Part shown: positions 63,224 through 64,000 of the stretch, in pieces
Layout of the letters: every line of letters begins with the position of its first letter
Position numbering within the stretch: position 1 is the stretch's first letter
Assembly: GCF_030680935.1 (NCBI RefSeq)
Contig: NZ_JAUXUP010000030.1
Location: 62,001-126,000 of the forward strand
Reading direction: 5' to 3'
DNA: 64,000 nt
Source: Polaromonas sp.
Lineage (GTDB): Bacteria; Pseudomonadota; Gammaproteobacteria; Burkholderiales; Burkholderiaceae_C
Program-made: the position numbers and the translations under genes
The notes under the pieces: generated by a model
What the model saw: the letters and a program-made list of their open reading frames with translations, nothing else
The model's database searches: none
What the model was told of the DNA's origin: nothing

Positions 63224-64000
63224 ATGAACTTCATCCGTTTTTCCGATCTGTGTGCCCAGAACCTCGTCAAGGGGCGGCGCGTGTTCATACGTGCCGATCT
63301 GAACGTGCCGCAGGACGATGCCGGCCACATCACCGAAGACACCCGCATCCGGGCCTCCATTCCGTGTATCCAGATGGCACTCGACGCCGGCGCGGCGGTG
63401 ATGGTGACCTCGCATTTGGGCCGGCCGACTGAAGGCGTATTCAAGCCCGAAGACTCGCTGGCGCCGGTGGCCAAACGCCTGGGTGAGTTGATGCAGCGTG
63501 AGGTCCCACTCAAATCCGGCTGGGTCGATGGCGTGGACGTGCAGCCCGGTGCGCTGGTGCTGCTGGAGAACTGCCGCATCAACAAGGGCGAAAAAAAGAA
63601 CGATGAAACGCTGGCTCGCAAGATGGCCGCGCTTTGCGACATCTTTGTGCACGACGCCTTCGGCACCGCACACCGCGCCGAGGCCTCCACCTATGGCATT
63701 GCCCAGTTTGCAAAAACCGCCTGCGCCGGCCCTTTGCTCGCCGCCGAGATGGACGCGATTTCCAAAGCGCTGGCGAACCCTAAACGCCCGCTGGTCGCCA
63801 TCGTGGCCGGCAGCAAGGTGTCGACCAAGCTCACCATCCTGAAGGCGCTGGCCGGCAAGGTCGACCAGCTGATCGTGGGCGGCGGCATTGCCAACACTTT
63901 CATGCTGGCCAATGGTCTGCCCATCGGCAAAAGCCTGGCCGAGCGTGAATTGCTTGAAGAAGCCCGGGCCGTCATGGCCGCCATGAAAGCGCGCGGCGCA
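63224..64000 (+). CDS. pgk: Phosphoglycerate kinase, 3' end beyond window
   Basis: Glycolytic/Calvin-cycle kinase, first 259 residues; the frame is open to the window edge (full length about 400). N-terminal domain: [56 protein letters not shown] and [16 protein letters not shown], with the 3-phosphoglycerate-binding Arg and His residues. The start of the nucleotide domain follows ([33 protein letters not shown]). The ATG at 63224 lies 75 bases after azlD. Confidence 0.97.
   Translation, partial: MNFIRFSDLCAQNLVKGRRVFIRADLNVPQDDAGHITEDTRIRASIPCIQMALDAGAAVMVTSHLGRPTEGVFKPEDSLAPVAKRLGELMQREVPLKSGWVDGVDVQPGALVLLENCRINKGEKKNDETLARKMAALCDIFVHDAFGTAHRAEASTYGIAQFAKTACAGPLLAAEMDAISKALANPKRPLVAIVAGSKVSTKLTILKALAGKVDQLIVGGGIANTFMLANGLPIGKSLAERELLEEARAVMAAMKARGA

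Overview
The window is a high-GC, gene-dense bacterial chromosome segment with about 53 protein genes. It looks like Burkholderiales, family Comamonadaceae (Rhodoferax/Polaromonas type). The support is the gene neighbourhoods (smg-dprA-LysM-def-fmt, yajC-secD-secF, glnE/yhdP, moaC/M48, a fused indolepyruvate ferredoxin oxidoreductase beside an AsnC regulator, DUF1631 and DUF3717/DUF1289 proteins) and a family-typical dispersed repeat. I see no rRNA, tRNA, insertion sequence, prophage or CRISPR array. Identifications come from recognised motifs and order; no database search was run.

Layout. 1-11.5 kb: a signalling and type IV pilus block. It holds a Ser/Thr kinase (5' end outside the window), PP2C phosphatase, FHA protein, CHASE2 adenylate cyclase, metallo-beta-lactamase-fold cyclic-nucleotide phosphodiesterase, a GAF-fused PilB/GspE ATPase, pilin PilA behind a sigma-54-type promoter, a TfpX/TfpZ accessory protein and a PglL-type oligosaccharyltransferase. 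11.5-17.2 kb: housekeeping genes (moaC, M48 protease, small membrane protein, DUF1289 and DUF2007 zinc proteins, purB, GST). 17.3-27.4 kb: a lipid/photo-oxidative stress island. An eight-gene leftward operon (FAD oxidoreductase, DUF1365, Cfa-type methyltransferase, chalcone-isomerase-like, MFS, DUF3833 lipoprotein, SDR, NTF2-like) lies near a glutathione peroxidase, a CarH/LitR-type B12 photoreceptor regulator and a diiron ferritin-like protein. 27.5-34.7 kb: a heptose-phosphate adenylyltransferase and a TetR-NodT-MFP-RND efflux operon. 34.7-46.6 kb: glnE, yhdP, a nitrilase-family amidase coupled to a DctS/DctR-like two-component pair, and mltA. 46.8-51 kb: AsnC regulator and indolepyruvate oxidoreductase. 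51-57 kb: yajC-secD-secF-DUF1631. 57.2-64 kb: smg, dprA, LysM protein, def, fmt, azlCD and the start of pgk, which runs off the right edge.

Three things deserve a second look. (1) A short dispersed repeat with rigid internal spacing, GCTAT-N7-ATAGCTGCTTGCGC-N10-AGGGCT, occurs seven times plus one half copy. Copies sit in frame inside fmt and the NodT gene and form the 3' ends of the other two efflux genes. (2) cAMP synthesis, cAMP hydrolysis and Ser/Thr phosphorylation genes lie beside a pilus motor ATPase that carries its own GAF domain. (3) A B12-type light sensor regulator is linked to the membrane-lipid modification operon that in other proteobacteria belongs to singlet-oxygen regulons.
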